From positions 450,101 through 514,100 of the forward strand of contig CALSFV010000069.1 in the NCBI GenBank assembly GCA_943737045.1: DNA of 64,000 nucleotides, read 5' to 3'. Below are positions 62,166 to 64,000 of this stretch, piece after piece; the first letter of the stretch is position 1; every line of letters starts with the position of its first letter. The stretch comes from Parapristionchus giblindavisi (lineage: Eukaryota; Nematoda; Chromadorea; Rhabditida; Diplogasteridae). The notes below the pieces were generated by a model. That model saw only the letters and a program-made list of their open reading frames with translations, did no database searches and was not told the DNA's origin. A program made the position numbers and the translations under genes.

Positions 62166-63357
62166 ATGGTATACAAATCGATATTAATCAATCAATCGAT
62201 ATCATCAATATTCATTATTCTTCTCTCTACTGTTCATGCAAAGTTTTTTGAATTGGACGAAAATATTGGAACGGTACAGTATCTCTAATATTAATGATCT
62301 TTTATATCTTGTTATTGATTTGTATGAGAATAATAGATATGGTATAGTAATGAATGATATTGTATAGGTTGAATGTATTGAATGTATTCAAACATGGAGT
62401 TCATCTAATCATTTCTCATCTTCTTCATCTAAATGTTCTCATCCCAAAATATGTACTGGAAATGCTTGTTTTATGCGTATGTTTCATCTATTTCATCTCA
62501 GAAATATTGCTATTCTTCATATAATATCTTTTCTTATATTGATCTTTGATCTTTCAGGTCAATGTAAACATTGTCCAGTCTATCAATATATGATGGGATG
62601 TGTAACACTAACAAGATGGCAAATAAGTGATATTGAATATGCTAGAAAGTAAACATCATCACTCTTTATTTAATTTATTTTCGTTATTTATCTTTGCTGT
62701 TGATGAAAATATGGGTTAGAAGTATTCATTTTACGTGTTTCATCCTTTCTTCATTTTTAGGAATAGATTGAACAAAAATTCGAAAATTAAAAAGGCCGAA
62801 AGTGAATGTGTTAAAAGGAGCTTTTTCGAATTTTTTGAAGCTAAAAACCGAAAAAAAAAACTGTCCGAAAAACTCTCTTTTCATTTGCCCCCTGATGGAA
62901 ACTCTATTGAAATCATGCCTTAGCTTTGAGACTAATGATGTTTCATTTAAGAGATGTTGATATTCGTAGTCAAAGACCAGGACCATCTCTCTTATGTGAA
63001 GATTCATTCAATCAGACTACTTGTATATGCAATAGGTATTCTTATTCTCTAATATTCAGAATAATAATACTTTTTTAGACGTGATAAATGTAATTCTCTC
63101 CATTTAAATCTTCCATTTACTACATATTCAGAGGGTTTATTCAATGGAATCATCAATTTTGACTCTATTATAGGAAAAATTGATCCAAAGTAAGTGCATT
63201 TTATCATAAAAATGTGAAAAATAAAAAGTGCATTTTTTTCAGTTATTTTACAATAATTCCTGGCCATCAAAAGGATCGATATGGGTATTCATCGGGTTCA
63301 TTGATATATCCAATCAATACTCTTTCATTATTAATTACTATTCTATTACGGTTATGA
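62166..63357 (+). CDS. Ly6/three-finger-like secreted protein, probably GPI-anchored
   Basis: Six exons join in phase (62166-62273, 62368-62476, 62558-62648, 62952-63035, 63079-63189, 63243-63357), giving 205 residues. The N-terminus is a signal peptide (SIFIILLSTVHA, cleaved before KFFEL). The cysteine pattern is CIECIQTW, CSHPKICTGNACFMRQCKHC, GCV, LLCEDSFNQTTCICNRRDKC followed by N. The final C-x-C-N...CN is the Ly6/uPAR hallmark. A hydrophobic tail (TLSLLITILLRL) after a Gly/Ser-rich stretch is consistent with a GPI signal. Nematodes have many such proteins (ODR-2/HOT and others) at the neuronal or sperm surface; I cannot say which. The 303-bp intron 3 is the longest. Confidence 0.75.
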
Positions 63358-63611
63358 TATATTTGATACAATGAATATTATTTATTTCTATGAATTGATG
63401 GTCACAAATATGATGAAAGAATGTATAAAAGATGAGATATTGACGAGGAAGAAAATGAAGTTGATATATTTATATGATATAAAATGGGATAGATTTGAGT
63501 CATGGCAAATAATTGAGATAGAAACGAATCAGAGGATAAAGGAATGAATAAATAGATTGAATAGATTAAGAAGATATGGATAAAGTTGACAAGAATGAAT
63601 GGATTTCCCGT

Positions 63612-63790
63612 TTAGAATGAATATATGAATAGAAAAAGAATATAATAAATGACTAATGAATAATAATTGGATGAATTGATATTCTTATCATTTCTTGATC
63701 GAGATGATAACAATGGACGTGTAGATGAATGAGAAGATGAAGGAGATAATGGAGATCCTCCTATTTGAACTCCTGATGATACCTTAATAC
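63612..63790 (-). CDS. 3' exon of an unrecognised minus-strand gene (partial)
   Basis: The minus-strand frame reads VSSGVQIGGSPLSPSSSHSS, TRPLLSSRSRNDKNINSSNY and YSLVIYYILFLFIYSF, ending TAA at 63612-63614. The Ser-rich composition and a plausible acceptor (GTATTAAG) at its start suggest a real last exon. Its other exons would lie beyond 64000. Low certainty. Confidence 0.3.
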
Positions 63791-64000
63791 ATACCTATAT
63801 TATATTTATGAAGATATAATATAAAACAAATAAACTTTTCATTGATTTGTCTTTTTTTAGGAAAATTGACTAGAAAGCTTTGAGAAAAATCGTTAGAGAT
63901 TTTCTGTCAGAATGTATCCTACACTGCTAAAATTATCAAGACTTCTTTGTAAATCAAGAACAAAAAAAAACATTAAAAATTCCAAAATTAAAGACGGAAT

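Noticed and set aside
61351..62187. Ser-Pro, Pro-Leu, Arg-Glu and Arg-Gly frames
   Set aside because: Created by CCCTCT arrays; the tail after 62100 overlaps the real Ly6-like start in another frame.

Overview
The window is eukaryotic, AT-rich and intron-rich, and most likely comes from a free-living (rhabditid-type) nematode outside the well-known Caenorhabditis species. The reasons are very short introns ending in TTTCAG, TTGTAG or ATAG; splice-acceptor-like AG placed directly or a few bases before several start codons, as expected for spliced-leader trans-splicing; a nematode-style globin with a long Ser-rich N-terminus; and a Ly6-like GPI-type secreted protein. Species and clade are inference. 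No bacterial operon, CRISPR array or rRNA is visible.

Layout. At 306-773 (+) lie the last two exons of an unrecognised gene. From 1084 to 11902 four minus-strand genes sit close together: MED4 (Mediator), MMACHC (cobalamin chaperone), a 116-residue protein of unknown function, and EFR3 (plasma-membrane PI4-kinase scaffold). On the plus strand COPB1 (beta-COP, 12325-21958) starts divergently from MED4 and is followed by RABIF/Mss4 (22611-23492). Back on the minus strand are a globin (23720-26401), eIF3b (27606-35153), a DAPIT-like ATP synthase subunit (36564-36845) and PAT1 (37437-42186). On the plus strand are USP47 (42970-51401), an endonuclease IV/APN1 (52305-54061), a small secreted protein (55133-55617) and a Ly6-like GPI protein (62166-63357). 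The 3' end of another minus-strand gene is at about 63612-63790. The genes are housekeeping functions (transcription, secretory coat, translation initiation, mRNA decay, ubiquitin, DNA repair) with no single shared pathway; the same-strand clustering suggests operons.

The introns and spacers are full of DNA transposon derivatives whose ends and target-site duplications (TSDs) can be read directly. They include a hAT fossil that keeps a transposase C-terminal domain (35570-36367, 8-bp TSD), a second hAT-like element (5342-6526, 8-bp TSD), a mariner/Tc1-like foldback (30497-32354, TA duplication), three other large foldback palindromes (16189-18205, 19568-20606, 45837-47175), and three families of small MITEs with CATA... 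ends and 8-bp TSDs. Several are nested, so insertion order can be read. The foldback at 16189-18205 carries a GC-richer acidic-tailed ORF between its arms.

From about 51.5 kb onward, and above all at 56.8-62.0 kb, the spacers are dominated by polypurine/polypyrimidine hexamer arrays (GGAGAA and CTCCCT), which produce long artificial reading frames. Exon coordinates were worked out by eye from protein similarity and splice signals; CDS spans below include introns.
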